64,000 nucleotides of DNA from Paludibacteraceae bacterium (GTDB taxonomy: Bacteria; Bacteroidota; Bacteroidia; Bacteroidales; Paludibacteraceae), in the NCBI GenBank assembly GCA_024399495.1, contig JAKSNY010000006.1, positions 1-64,000 on the forward strand, given 5' to 3'. Numbering within the stretch: the stretch's first letter is position 1; every line of letters starts with the position of its first letter. Under the pieces are notes generated by a model. That model did no database searches. It had not been told where the DNA came from and worked only from the letters and a program-made list of their open reading frames with translations. Below, piece by piece: positions 54,074 through 64,000 of this stretch. The position numbers were made by a program, and so were the translations under genes.

Positions 54074-55726
54074 ATGGTTGCATTAAGTAAGAACACATTG
54101 GGTGATTGGTTGGAGTATTGGGCGGATGTTACGCCTGATAGGGAGTATATTGTCTATTCTGACCGTGACTTGCGTTTTACGTGGCGTGAGTTTAATACCC
54201 GTGTGGATAATCTGGCTAAAGGTATGCTTGCCATCGGGGTTAAGCGTGGAAGCCATGTGGGGCTGTGGGCTACCAATGTGCCAGACTGGCTTACTTTCCT
54301 TTATGCGTGTGCCAAGATAGGGGCTGTTTGCGTTACGGTTAACACTAATTATAAGCAGAATGAGTTGGAGTATCTGTGCAGTAACTCCGATATGCACACT
54401 CTCTGCATTATAGACGGCACTTGGGATTGTGATTATGTGGATATGACCTACAAGATGCTGCCTGAACTTAAGACTTGCCAGCGTGGGCACCTTGTAAGTG
54501 AGCGTTTCCCTAATATGAAAAACGTAATCTACATAGGGCAGGAGAAACATCGTGGCATGTATAACACTGCTGAGATTCTGCTGCTTGGTAACTCCATCTC
54601 TGACGATAATCTTAAAAAGGCTAAGGCTGAGGTTACGTGCGATGATGTGGTGAATATGCAATACACATCGGGTACTACAGGATTCCCTAAGGGGGTTATG
54701 CTTACCCACTATAATATAGCCAACGATGGGTTTTTTACTGGTGAGAACATGAAATTTACGCAGGACGATAAGCTTTGCGTGTGTGTTCCGCTGTTCCACT
54801 GTTTTGGCGTGGTGCTTGCCACTATGAACTGCCTTACACATGGTTGTACGCAGGTTATGGTTGAGAAATTTGACCCGCTTGTGGTGCTGGCATCGGTGCA
54901 TAAGGAGCGTTGTACCGCTCTGTATGGTGTGCCTACCATGTTTATATCGGAGCTTAACCACCCTATGTTCTCTATGTTTGACCTTACGTGTCTGCGTACA
55001 GGCATTATGGCTGGAAGTCTTTGCCCTGTGGAGCTTATGCGTCAGGTTAGTGAGAAGATGCACCTTACCATTACAAGTGTGTATGGGCTTACTGAGACAT
55101 CGCCGGGCATGACTCAGACCACCATAGATGATAGTTTTGAGAAGCGTTGCACCACTGTAGGGCGTAACTATCCGTATGTAGATGTTAAGGTTCTGGACCC
55201 TGAGACCGGAGTGGAGTGTCCTGTGGGCGTGCAGGGCGAGATGTGTTGCAAGGGCTTTAACGTTATGAAGGGTTACTATAAGAACCCCGATGCCACCGCA
55301 GAGGCGATAGATGCCAACGGCTACCTGCATTCAGGAGACTTAGGCGTTAAGGACGAGGATGGTTATTACCGCATTACAGGGCGTATTAAGGATATGATTA
55401 TACGTGGTGGTGAGAATATCTATCCACGTGAGATAGAGGAGTTTCTGTATAACTTAGATGGGGTTAGCGATGTTCAAGTGGCTGCCGTTCCGTCTAAGAA
55501 ATACGGTGAGGAGGTGGGTGCGTTTATAATTCTGAAAGAGGGTGTCAGCATGCTCCCCGATGATGTACAGGCATTTTGTAAGGGCAAGATAGCCCGATAC
55601 AAGATTCCTAAATATGTTTTCTTTATAAAGGAGTTTCCGCTTACAGGCAGTGGCAAGATTCAGAAGTTCAAACTAAAGGAGCTTGCACTGAAGTTGTGTG
55701 CGGAACAAGGAATTGAGATTGTATGA
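54074..55726 (+). CDS. AMP-binding acyl-CoA synthetase
   Basis: 550 aa ANL-superfamily enzyme. P-loop [16 protein letters not shown] from residue ~197, [14 protein letters not shown] (A5 motif), [20 protein letters not shown] (A7), [19 protein letters not shown] (A8) and a C-terminal lysine in [10 protein letters not shown]. It activates a carboxylic acid with ATP and joins it to CoA; medium- or long-chain fatty acids are most likely but the substrate is not proven. It overlaps topA by 4 bases (ATGA). Confidence 0.9.
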   Translation: MVALSKNTLGDWLEYWADVTPDREYIVYSDRDLRFTWREFNTRVDNLAKGMLAIGVKRGSHVGLWATNVPDWLTFLYACAKIGAVCVTVNTNYKQNELEYLCSNSDMHTLCIIDGTWDCDYVDMTYKMLPELKTCQRGHLVSERFPNMKNVIYIGQEKHRGMYNTAEILLLGNSISDDNLKKAKAEVTCDDVVNMQYTSGTTGFPKGVMLTHYNIANDGFFTGENMKFTQDDKLCVCVPLFHCFGVVLATMNCLTHGCTQVMVEKFDPLVVLASVHKERCTALYGVPTMFISELNHPMFSMFDLTCLRTGIMAGSLCPVELMRQVSEKMHLTITSVYGLTETSPGMTQTTIDDSFEKRCTTVGRNYPYVDVKVLDPETGVECPVGVQGEMCCKGFNVMKGYYKNPDATAEAIDANGYLHSGDLGVKDEDGYYRITGRIKDMIIRGGENIYPREIEEFLYNLDGVSDVQVAAVPSKKYGEEVGAFIILKEGVSMLPDDVQAFCKGKIARYKIPKYVFFIKEFPLTGSGKIQKFKLKELALKLCAEQGIEIV

Positions 55727-58044
55727 AATTAGTAATTGTTGAGTCTCCTGCTAAGGCAAAGACTATTGAGAAGTTTTTGGGAAGTGATTATCACGTAATG
55801 TCTAGTTTTGGTCATATCCGTGACCTCAAGACTAAAGACATAAGTATAGATTTTTCTGACGGTGGATATAAACCTATATATGAGGTGCCTTCTGAAAAGA
55901 AAAAATTAGTGGCAACCCTAAAGAGTGAGGTTAAGAAAGCGGATAAGGTTTATCTGGCTTCCGATGAGGACCGTGAGGGAGAGGCTATAGCGTGGCACTT
56001 GGCAGAGGTGCTTGGACTTGATAAGAAAACCACAAGCCGTATAGTTTTTCATGAGATTACAAAGCAAGCCATTCTTGATGCCATTGAGGCTCCAAGAACC
56101 ATAGACCTTAATCTTGTAGATGCACAGCAGGCAAGACGTGTGCTGGACCGTATAGTGGGGTTTGAACTATCTCCTATCTTATGGAAAAAGATTAAGCCGG
56201 CTCTTTCTGCAGGGCGTGTTCAGTCTGTGGCTGTAAGGCTTATAGTTGACCGTGAGCGTGAAATCCGCAATGCTAAAATAGATAATTATTACAGGGCTAC
56301 CGCCATTTTTACCACCTCTGACGGCGATACCGTTAAGGCTGAACTTGATACTAAATTTAGTACTAAAGATGAGGCTGTTAAATTTTTGGAGGATTGCAAA
56401 AAAGCAGAGTATAAGGTTACTGATGTGCAGAAAAAACCGGCACACCGTACTCCTGCCGCCCCATTTACCACATCTACTCTGCAACAGGAGGCATCGCGTA
56501 AGTTAGGTTTCTCCGTGGCACAGACAATGATGGTGGCACAACATTTGTATGAAAGCGGAAAAATCACCTATATGCGTACAGATTCTGTAAATCTGTCATC
56601 GCTGGCTATAAATACTGCCAAGGCAGAGATTATTGACACTTATGGTGCCGCTTATAGTAAGCCTCGCAACTACACTACCAAGGCTAAGGGGGCTCAGGAG
56701 GCTCACGAGGCTATACGTCCTACATATCTTAACGTGCGTCAGATATCGGGTACAAGGCAGGAGATGGCTCTCTATGACCTTATCTACAAGCGTACTATAG
56801 CAAGCCAAATGGCTGATGCAGATATAGAGCGTACTGTGGTTACAATAACATCGGGTAGTAAAAATTATAACTTTATAGCCACTGGTGAGACCATTAAGTT
56901 TGACGGTTTTCTGAAAGTTTATCTTGAAGGTAGCGATGATGATTCTCAAACTATTGATACAGAGGTGCTTCCAATGGTTTCTAAAGGCGATTTGCTCTCT
57001 GCTTCAGAAATTGACTGTACGGAGCGTTTCACTATGCTTCCGCCACGATATACAGAAGCATCGCTTGTTAAAAAGATGGAGGAACTTGGCATTGGCAGAC
57101 CATCTACTTACGCTCCTACCATATCCACTATTTTAGCACGTGAGTATGTTATAAAAGGTGATAAGGAGGGTGCCAAACGTAGTTACGATGTACTTAAACT
57201 AAAGGGTGGCAAGGTTACAGAAAGTGTTAAGACAGAGATGTTTGGGGCTGACAAGGGCAAGTTGCTGCCTACTGATACGGGTATGGTTGTAAATGATTTC
57301 CTTGCAGACGATTTTGCCTCTATTCTGGACTATAATTTTACCGCCGATGTGGAGCAGACCTTGGATAAGGTGGCTGAGGGCAAGGCTAAGTGGGAGAAAA
57401 CAATTGATAGCTTTTATAAGGATTTTCATAAGAATATAGAGCATAGCCTTAAACAGAAGGCGGAGCATAAAGTGGGTGAGCGTGTGCTTGGCACAGACCC
57501 TAAGACTGGCAAGCCTGTTTCTGTTAAGATAGGGCGTTTTGGCGTGGTGGCTCAGATTGGTAGTGCATCAGATGCAGAGAAACCGCAGTTTGCAAGCCTT
57601 AAAAAGGGTCAATCCATAGAGAATGTAACGCTGGAGGAGGTTCTGGAGCTGTTTAAACTGCCTCGCACATTGGGCGATTTTGAGGGCAAGCCTGTGGTTG
57701 CTTCTACGGGTAGGTTTGGTGCCTACATAAGCCACGATGGCAAGTTCTGCTCTCTGCCTAAGGGGTTGGACCCTCTTAAAGTTACCCTTGATGAGGCTAT
57801 AGCCCTTATTACTGAGAAACGTAACGCTGATGCCAACAAGGTATATCGCACATTTAATGAGAACCCTAAGGTTCAGCTTCTTAATGGACGTTACGGCATA
57901 TATCTGTGTAATGACGGCACTAACTACAAACTGCCTAAAGGCACAGACCCCGATAAACTTACATACGCAGAGTGCCTGAAGATTATGGAAGATGATTCTG
58001 CCAAATCTGCGGGCAAATCAAGATTTGCACGCCGCAAGAGGTGA
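55723..58044 (+). CDS. topA: DNA topoisomerase I
   Basis: 773 aa type IA topoisomerase. TOPRIM with [17 protein letters not shown] and [14 protein letters not shown], catalytic Tyr283 in [20 protein letters not shown], and C-terminal repeat modules ([20 protein letters not shown]) in place of zinc fingers. It relaxes negative supercoils. Translation is coupled to the acyl-CoA synthetase by a 4-base overlap. Confidence 0.96.
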   Translation: MKLVIVESPAKAKTIEKFLGSDYHVMSSFGHIRDLKTKDISIDFSDGGYKPIYEVPSEKKKLVATLKSEVKKADKVYLASDEDREGEAIAWHLAEVLGLDKKTTSRIVFHEITKQAILDAIEAPRTIDLNLVDAQQARRVLDRIVGFELSPILWKKIKPALSAGRVQSVAVRLIVDREREIRNAKIDNYYRATAIFTTSDGDTVKAELDTKFSTKDEAVKFLEDCKKAEYKVTDVQKKPAHRTPAAPFTTSTLQQEASRKLGFSVAQTMMVAQHLYESGKITYMRTDSVNLSSLAINTAKAEIIDTYGAAYSKPRNYTTKAKGAQEAHEAIRPTYLNVRQISGTRQEMALYDLIYKRTIASQMADADIERTVVTITSGSKNYNFIATGETIKFDGFLKVYLEGSDDDSQTIDTEVLPMVSKGDLLSASEIDCTERFTMLPPRYTEASLVKKMEELGIGRPSTYAPTISTILAREYVIKGDKEGAKRSYDVLKLKGGKVTESVKTEMFGADKGKLLPTDTGMVVNDFLADDFASILDYNFTADVEQTLDKVAEGKAKWEKTIDSFYKDFHKNIEHSLKQKAEHKVGERVLGTDPKTGKPVSVKIGRFGVVAQIGSASDAEKPQFASLKKGQSIENVTLEEVLELFKLPRTLGDFEGKPVVASTGRFGAYISHDGKFCSLPKGLDPLKVTLDEAIALITEKRNADANKVYRTFNENPKVQLLNGRYGIYLCNDGTNYKLPKGTDPDKLTYAECLKIMEDDSAKSAGKSRFARRKR

Positions 58045-58051
58045 TGTGATT

Positions 58052-58184
58052 ACTATAGAAACTGGGCTAAAATTGTAAAAATAATGCAGTTTTAGCCCTG
58101 TTTCTCATATAATTTAAAGTAAAACACTATAGAAACTGGGCTAAAATACAAAAAAAAATGCATTTTTAGCCTAGTTTCTCATAT
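58052..58184. repeat. Two tandem 59-bp hairpin repeats
   Basis: 58052-58110 and 58126-58184 each begin ACTATAGAAACTGGGCTAAA and end with a complementary TTTTAGCC...GTTTCTCATAT arm, so each folds into a long imperfect hairpin. The second lies just before the promoter of the next gene. No T tract marks them as simple terminators. Confidence 0.8.
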
Positions 58185-58192
58185 ATAATGCT

Positions 58193-58200
58193 TATATTTG
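58193..58200 (+). promoter_or_regulatory. -7 element TATATTTG of the 58225 gene
   Basis: Matches TAnnTTTG, 24 bases before ATG 58225; supports that start over 58198. Confidence 0.65.
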
Positions 58201-58224
58201 CGTCTGATAACAAATAAAAGCCTT

Positions 58225-59640
58225 ATGGAGCAGATAATAGGAAGAAACAGTGAATATGTTATTTTTGACACTTATACCCATAGTGGTAAAAGTGAGTTCA
58301 TAGCACTTTATGGCAGACGGCGTATTGGCAAAACATTTCTTGTTAAAAAATATTTTGGAGAGCGTTTTGACTTTTATACCACAGGAGTCATAGGTGGAAA
58401 AAAGAGTGAGCAGATGGCTGCGTTTTACACATCACTAAAGGCATCGGGGTATAAGGGTGCCAAACCTAAAAATTGGATGGAGGCATTTGGCATACTTGGA
58501 ACGCTGTTAGACACACAAACGCATAATGGCAGATTGGTTGTTTTTATAGATGAAATGCCGTGCTTTGACACTCAGCACTCTGATTTTATAAATGCGGTGG
58601 ATTTCTTTTGGAACAGCAAAGGTTCAACTATGGACAATCTGTTTTTCATAGTTTGCGGTTCGGCTACATCGTGGATGATAAACAATATTGTAAACAATAA
58701 AGGCGGACTGCACAACCGTATTACGCATGAGTTGCACCTTAAACCGTTTGACCTTTATCAAACGGAACTCTATGCAAAATCTAAGAACTCAAATTGGTCA
58801 AGGCTCTCGATTATGCAACTTTACGCTGCCATAGGTGGTGTTCCGTACTATCTTAGCCTTGTAGATTTTAATAAATCAGTAACCGAAAATATAGACTACC
58901 TATTCTTTTCTGAAGACGCACCGCTCAGCACTGAATATAAGAGATTGTTTGGTTCACTGTTTAAATCGCCAGAAAACTATTTAGGTATAATAAAGGCACT
59001 CACTGACAATAAAAGCGGACTTACACGTAAGCAGATTGCAGAAAAACTTAAATTGCCGAATAACGGACACCTGTCTGATATGCTTGAAAACCTTGTGCAA
59101 TGTGATTTTATACGCCGTTACAATAACGGTCTTAATACAAGTAAAGGCATATATCAGCTAATTGACTTTTATACTTTGTTTTATAATCAATTCTGCATAA
59201 AGAGAACAACCGATACTCATTTTTGGAGTAACCATCTGAATCAGCCTATGATGAACACTTGGTTTGGCTTGGGTTATGAACGTATCTGTGCATATCATAT
59301 AAAACAGGTACTGTATGCAATGCGTGTTGACCGTATTGCCCATGAGTATTACTCTTGGCGTAGTAAAAAGAGCAATCCTGCTGTACAAATTGACATTATT
59401 ATAGACAGAGCCGATAATGTTGTGAATATTGCGGAGATAAAATACTCTCAGGCTGAATACACGCTTAGCGCCGAGGAATATGGCAAAATAATGTACCGGC
59501 TGGAGACTTTTATCAAGGAGAGTAAGACTAAAAAAGGGGTTCAGCCAATGCTTATTACAACCTTTGGTGTACGCCCCAATGGGTTCAGCGGAATTTCAAA
59601 TACAACCGTAACACTTGATGACCTGTTTCAGCAGTTGTAA
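58225..59640 (+). CDS. AAA ATPase, archaeal ATPase_2/DUF234-like
   Basis: 471 aa. Walker A GRRRIGKT at 30-37, Walker B-like LVVFIDEMP, sensor region FFIVCGSATSWM, a winged-helix-like part (LTRKQIAEKLKLPNNGHLSD) and a C-terminal nuclease-fold-like end (QIDIIIDRADNVVNIAEIKY). This family of stand-alone ATPases is common in Bacteroidetes accessory DNA; role unknown. The start at 58225 follows a promoter element and two hairpin repeats. Confidence 0.85.
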   Translation: MEQIIGRNSEYVIFDTYTHSGKSEFIALYGRRRIGKTFLVKKYFGERFDFYTTGVIGGKKSEQMAAFYTSLKASGYKGAKPKNWMEAFGILGTLLDTQTHNGRLVVFIDEMPCFDTQHSDFINAVDFFWNSKGSTMDNLFFIVCGSATSWMINNIVNNKGGLHNRITHELHLKPFDLYQTELYAKSKNSNWSRLSIMQLYAAIGGVPYYLSLVDFNKSVTENIDYLFFSEDAPLSTEYKRLFGSLFKSPENYLGIIKALTDNKSGLTRKQIAEKLKLPNNGHLSDMLENLVQCDFIRRYNNGLNTSKGIYQLIDFYTLFYNQFCIKRTTDTHFWSNHLNQPMMNTWFGLGYERICAYHIKQVLYAMRVDRIAHEYYSWRSKKSNPAVQIDIIIDRADNVVNIAEIKYSQAEYTLSAEEYGKIMYRLETFIKESKTKKGVQPMLITTFGVRPNGFSGISNTTVTLDDLFQQL

Positions 59641-59743
59641 CGGTTTTGCAACAAAAGTCCCGATGTTGCGGAAATGTTAAAAAAAATTACAAATTCTACT
59701 GGATTTTTAACATTTTAAATTTTTTTTTAACATTTGATTTGGT

Positions 59744-59751
59744 TATCTTTG
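59744..59751 (+). promoter_or_regulatory. -7 element TATCTTTG of the 59828 gene
   Basis: Matches TAnnTTTG; leaves a leader of about 70 bases before ATG 59828. Confidence 0.6.
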
Positions 59752-59827
59752 TGGCCAAAAGGTGGATTATGCCCTTTTGTATCAATTTTTTACCAAAACT
59801 TAGTTAAAAAAATTAACACACAATATT

Positions 59828-62800
59828 ATGAAAAAGAATTTACTACTTACTTTAGTTTCTTTATTGGTTTTTAATGCTGCGGTGTGGGGGGAGTACACAA
59901 AAACCATTCAATCTGGAGAAACCTCTATTGGTGGATATGGGAAAGAGAAGGAATATTCAATAGGGTTTCCATGCTCAAAAATCACCTTTCAGGCAAAGAG
60001 ATCGTCATTACTTGCTGTTGGTAACTTGATTGTATATGGATATGATAAAAACAATACAGAAAGCAAGGTGTATGATGAAAATCCAGGAACAAGCTATGGT
60101 AGTAAGAGTGCGAATTTACAAAGAGCCTTGAAAGTAAAGTTTAAAACAGCATCATTGGCTGATGGTACAAGATATTTTAAATCTGTTGTTGTTACTCAAG
60201 CGGAATATTTTGATGTAACTACAACACCTTTAGATTTCGGTAATGTGATTATAGGAAAAACATCTGACAGTCAGTCTATTAGCGTGGAATACTCTAAGAA
60301 GTCTGGTAATGTTTCTTCTAATAATAGTGCTTTTAGTGTATCAGCTACATCTGTTGGTTCAACCGCTAATGAGGCTTATGGCACTCAGACTGTTAATGTA
60401 ACATTTAAGCCAACAACTCCAGGTGCTTATAATGGAACCATAACAATTGGGAATCAAACTGTGTCTGTTTCAGGAACGGGTGTTCTTGACAAACCAGCAA
60501 ACCTTGGAGTTGTAATGGATTATACTAAGGCTACATTAAGTTGGAATGCAGTTAGCGGAGCAGAGAAATATATAATTACATACGGTGATTCCACAAAAAC
60601 CACTACAGGTACAAGCATTGTGTGTGACGGCTTGCACCTTGGCACACAATATACATTCTTCGTTAAGGCATTTGCCAATAATACCACATCAGCCGCTGCT
60701 GAAATAAGCGATAAAACCAAAGACCTTGTGGCATCTGCATCAATCACGGTAAGCAATCCGTCATACTCATCTGTTGAGGCTCAGTGGGCTGCAATTGCTG
60801 ACGCAACAGGTTATAAGATTGTTTCAAATAACGGTGTGGTTAATGTATTTGATGGCCACGATGTTACATCGGGTACACTTGTGGGCTTGATGCCTAACAA
60901 CACTTATACGTTTACCATCTATGGTATGTATGGTGAAGAGGTGTCACTGAATGGCAAAACATCGGGTGAGATAAAGACTCTTGAAACCAAGTGCTCTGTT
61001 GAGACTATACCTAATAAAACCATAGAGTCAAAGGGTGGCTTCAACTGGGATGATGCATACGCTGAATGCACTACAACAAAAAACAATGCTACAATTACAT
61101 TCAGTTACACAACATCCTCGTCATCTGCAACAGATATTAAATTTAGTGTAGATGAATATAGAGATGGTGGATGGCATGATATAGGGTGGAGTGTTACAGG
61201 AAGTTGGCGTAAAGTATCTGGCACTAAAAGTTTGACATTGAGCAGAGGTGTAACAAAATTCCGTTTTGTATATCACGGTAATTTTGGAGCATCGTTCACT
61301 AATATTTCCGCTATGCAGGGCTCATATCTTGAGGTTCCTGAGACAACAGTTGATTTTGGTAATGTGGGCATCGGGGAAAAACCATCAAAAGATATTGTAG
61401 TAAATTACTCCACTATGGTGGGTGATGTATCAAAAGAGGGTTCTGATAAGTTCTCTGTAGATAAAAAACAGGTTGGTAAAGATGATTGCGGTTATGGGTC
61501 GGAAAATATCAAGGTTACTTTTGATGCAAGCACAATCGGTGAGCAAACGGGAACAATTAAAGTTGGTTCTATAAATGTTACCATTAAGGCAAATGTAACA
61601 CTTCCGGTACCAACTCTTGAGGCAAGTGACATTACTTACACCTCTGCAAAACTTAGTTGGAATGCTGTTCCGGGTGCGGAGAAATATAGGCTGAACTTTA
61701 TTGGTGGTAACTCTATAGAAACAACTGACACATGGTCTGTTTGTGATACTCTTAAGTTACACTCATCTAATCAGTTCACCGTTCAGGCATACGGTGGTGG
61801 TCAATATACTGACCCAAGTAATGTGGTTACAGTTAGTACCCCTGACCTTGTGGCTTCTGCGTCATTCAGCGTAAGTAACCCATCTTACACATCGGTTATA
61901 GGTGCTTGGGCTAAAATACCCGATGCTACAGGTTATAAGGTTGTTGCCTCTAACGGAGCGGAGACTATATTTGACGGTGGTAATACAATATCAGGGCATA
62001 TAACAGGCTTAATGCCAAACAATACATACACATTCACAGTATATGGAATGTATAACGGCGATGTATCGTTGAATTCTACGTCATCGGAAAATTCAGCAAC
62101 AACTCTTAAGACCAATTGCCCTGTGCAAGATGTTCCTAACAAAACACTTGGAAATGTCGGACAAGGATTTAAATGGGGTTGGAGTTATGAATTTGATGTT
62201 AAGAAGAACAGTCCTATTCTTTCATTCAGTTATTCTGTGTTTGCAGGAGTTGCAACTACATGGACAGGAGACCTATTTGAGGTGTATGAATATGTAGATG
62301 GCAAATGGAGTGAGACAGGAGTTTGGGGTACAAATAACAGAAGCGGTTCCGCTACAAATATTCAATTAAGTAGAAATGCAACCAAGATAAGATTGTACTG
62401 CAGTGGTAACTTTGGATGCACTTTCAATGGAATATCTGTTATGCAAGGTTCTTATTTTGAGGCATCGCCTACATCTCTGGATTTAGGTTCTGTGTTAGTT
62501 GGAGGAACTATTTCTGCAAAAACAGTAACCATTGATTATTCAACAATGAAGGGCGACATTATCAGTGATAATGACAAGGTGTTTATTTGTAGTAAAAATG
62601 TTATCGGAGCCGACGACTGTGGATATGGGAAAGATAATTTTAATGTATCGGTTAATACAAATGTTGAACCTGGAACATACGAATCAAATATTCAGGTAGG
62701 TTCAATAAAAATACCAGTAAAACTTATAGTTATTCCATTGCCGGCACCTGCGGCAAGTGCATCGGGTGTGGGTAAAAACACTATAAATATTTCATGGCCT

Positions 62801-64000
62801 AAAGTAGATGGGGCTACCGCCTACAAAGTTGTATGCGAGTCAATACATTTCTCCACTATTAAGTATGAAGTTGAGGGTCAAACAATGTATAATGTCTTGG
62901 TAAACTCATTAGAAGAAAATAAAGAGTATGAGTTTAGGATAAGTACAATGTATGGTGATATAGAGAATCAAAGCAGTACGCTGACTGCCAGAACATTTGC
63001 TTCTCTTAATATTGAGAAAGAGGGTGTTAGTAAAGAATCTATCTCTTATACTATTCAATGTAAAGGTAACTGGAATGAGGGAGAAAATTCTTTTGAAAAG
63101 GGTTCGGAGATTTCTATTATAGCAAGCAACTCTGACAATTGCGCCAAATATGAGAAAACCGTTATCGGGTCTGAGACAATAACCGAAAATCCTGCTGTGT
63201 TTACAATTAGCGAGCCTGTTACTGCCACTATTTACTATACAGATAAGGAATTAACTGCTCCTACACTTAATGTAATCTGCAACAGCAAGAATAAAGCGGA
63301 GTTAAGTTGGAACGCTAATGAGTGTGCTGAAACATATACAATAATATATGTTAATTCTGATGGTAAAGTAAAGGAGATTTCAAATATCACAACCACAAAT
63401 TACGCAATAGAAGACTTGACACCTGCAACAGATTATACATTTAAGGTTGAGGCTGTAAGAGGAGAACTTAACGCAACATCTGATGAGGTGAGTGTCACAA
63501 CTTACGGAACTGTTGATATTCAGGCGAGCGGAGTTGCTCCTGAGACCACATCGTGGACACTGACGGGTGAGGAAGGCAAATGGAATGAGATTGAGAACTC
63601 ATTTGAAATAGGTTCTACAGTAACTATTTTTGCAAGCAATTCTGATGCAAGTGCGGTGTTTGACAAGATGCAATATTACGATGGTGAGAGCACCATTAAC
63701 CCGACTGCTATAACAATGTTGAACGCTTCTGTCTCTAAAACATGGGCAAATGTATTCTTTAAGTATAGCGGAGTTGCAAAAACCGATGACGGACATGAGT
63801 TTGCAACACTTAGTGAGGCAATAGAGTACTCAAAAACCCATAATGTGGAGATTACACTTCTTACTGATTGCCCAACAGAGAATATTGACCTTGAGTCTGG
63901 AACAAATGTAGTTTTGGACGGCAATGGATTCAGAGTGGGAGATGTTACGGTAAGGTCTGGTGCCAAACTTACAACCAACGGTGCCTTGATTATGGGTAAT
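59828..64000 (+). CDS. Large secreted FN3-repeat protein (3' end beyond window)
   Basis: Open from ATG 59828 to the window edge, at least 1391 codons. Signal peptide MKKNLLLTLVSLLVFNAAVWG. Repeating blocks pair an ASPM/SPD-2/Hydin-like beta domain (TPLDFGNVIIGKTSDSQSIS) with fibronectin type III domains (ATLSWNAVSGAEKYIITYG; GLHLGTQYTFFVKAFA), and the same pair recurs from ~61330 and ~62450. The last part seen has LEVNIVLDGN-like rungs that may begin a beta-helix. Likely a surface adhesin or T9SS substrate; the C-terminus needed to decide is missing. Confidence 0.8.
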   Translation, partial: MKKNLLLTLVSLLVFNAAVWGEYTKTIQSGETSIGGYGKEKEYSIGFPCSKITFQAKRSSLLAVGNLIVYGYDKNNTESKVYDENPGTSYGSKSANLQRALKVKFKTASLADGTRYFKSVVVTQAEYFDVTTTPLDFGNVIIGKTSDSQSISVEYSKKSGNVSSNNSAFSVSATSVGSTANEAYGTQTVNVTFKPTTPGAYNGTITIGNQTVSVSGTGVLDKPANLGVVMDYTKATLSWNAVSGAEKYIITYGDSTKTTTGTSIVCDGLHLGTQYTFFVKAFANNTTSAAAEISDKTKDLVASASITVSNPSYSSVEAQWAAIADATGYKIVSNNGVVNVFDGHDVTSGTLVGLMPNNTYTFTIYGMYGEEVSLNGKTSGEIKTLETKCSVETIPNKTIESKGGFNWDDAYAECTTTKNNATITFSYTTSSSSATDIKFSVDEYRDGGWHDIGWSVTGSWRKVSGTKSLTLSRGVTKFRFVYHGNFGASFTNISAMQGSYLEVPETTVDFGNVGIGEKPSKDIVVNYSTMVGDVSKEGSDKFSVDKKQVGKDDCGYGSENIKVTFDASTIGEQTGTIKVGSINVTIKANVTLPVPTLEASDITYTSAKLSWNAVPGAEKYRLNFIGGNSIETTDTWSVCDTLKLHSSNQFTVQAYGGGQYTDPSNVVTVSTPDLVASASFSVSNPSYTSVIGAWAKIPDATGYKVVASNGAETIFDGGNTISGHITGLMPNNTYTFTVYGMYNGDVSLNSTSSENSATTLKTNCPVQDVPNKTLGNVGQGFKWGWSYEFDVKKNSPILSFSYSVFAGVATTWTGDLFEVYEYVDGKWSETGVWGTNNRSGSATNIQLSRNATKIRLYCSGNFGCTFNGISVMQGSYFEASPTSLDLGSVLVGGTISAKTVTIDYSTMKGDIISDNDKVFICSKNVIGADDCGYGKDNFNVSVNTNVEPGTYESNIQVGSIKIPVKLIVIPLPAPAASASGVGKNTINISWPKVDGATAYKVVCESIHFSTIKYEVEGQTMYNVLVNSLEENKEYEFRISTMYGDIENQSSTLTARTFASLNIEKEGVSKESISYTIQCKGNWNEGENSFEKGSEISIIASNSDNCAKYEKTVIGSETITENPAVFTISEPVTATIYYTDKELTAPTLNVICNSKNKAELSWNANECAETYTIIYVNSDGKVKEISNITTTNYAIEDLTPATDYTFKVEAVRGELNATSDEVSVTTYGTVDIQASGVAPETTSWTLTGEEGKWNEIENSFEIGSTVTIFASNSDASAVFDKMQYYDGESTINPTAITMLNASVSKTWANVFFKYSGVAKTDDGHEFATLSEAIEYSKTHNVEITLLTDCPTENIDLESGTNVVLDGNGFRVGDVTVRSGAKLTTNGALIMGN

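Noticed and set aside
54083-55330. 415-aa minus-strand frame opposite the acyl-CoA synthetase
   Set aside because: Low-complexity His/Thr/Leu-rich antisense shadow of a well-supported gene.

Overview
The window reads as a chromosomal segment of a Bacteroidales bacterium (Bacteroidetes), probably an uncultured gut or rumen type. Three things support this. Several promoters carry the Bacteroidetes -7 element TAnnTTTG. Two exported proteins end in type IX secretion (T9SS) C-terminal domains, and a PorW/SprE-like T9SS lipoprotein is encoded here. Intergenic DNA also carries repeat families typical of the phylum. No rRNA, tRNA, CRISPR array, transposase or phage structural gene was seen.

Layout. 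(1) 1-2445: tandem, mosaic ORF6N/RhuM/PLD-like genes on the minus strand. (2) 3263-11367: a four-gene RADAR-type anti-phage operon: RdrA ATPase, RdrB adenosine deaminase, an unknown 173-aa protein, and a 759-aa protein ending in DUF2971. (3) 11505-13265: a secreted PKD/Ig-like protein. (4) 13375-28684: an Rpn nuclease cassette, then mostly housekeeping or surface-related genes: SMR-like protein, thioredoxin lipoprotein, DUF1846, T9SS-exported amylase, malate dehydrogenase, PorW/SprE, EF-G-like factor, four-helix-bundle protein, lipoprotein amylase. (5) 29006-34506: a scarred accessory zone with an XRE protein, AAA/DUF4143 ATPase, a HipA relic with its kinase core deleted plus HipB, a three-gene cassette inside 134-bp direct repeats, a deletion relic of the ATPase gene, and a STAS-like/GHKL ATPase pair. 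(6) 34948-42104: a second, diverged RADAR pair facing a DUF262-HEPN pair, with a 94-bp direct repeat on each side. (7) 42482-52538: four exported proteins, the first a paralogue of the one after RADAR 1. (8) 52613-59640: an ORF6N cassette, then XRE-cupin, acyl-CoA synthetase, topA and an AAA ATPase. (9) 59828 to the end: a large secreted FN3-type protein, open at the edge.

How the parts fit. The two RADAR loci share gene order and near-identical 5' ends, and each is followed by a paralogous secreted-protein gene, so they look like copies of one ancestral block whose cargo has been exchanged. Locus 1 keeps two extra genes after rdrB. Locus 2 has only a 10-codon stub resembling the start of the large accessory gene and carries a DUF262-HEPN pair instead. 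The RADAR variant with the PUA-like/DUF2971 protein, and the repeat-bounded cassettes around it, are the most novel-looking content.
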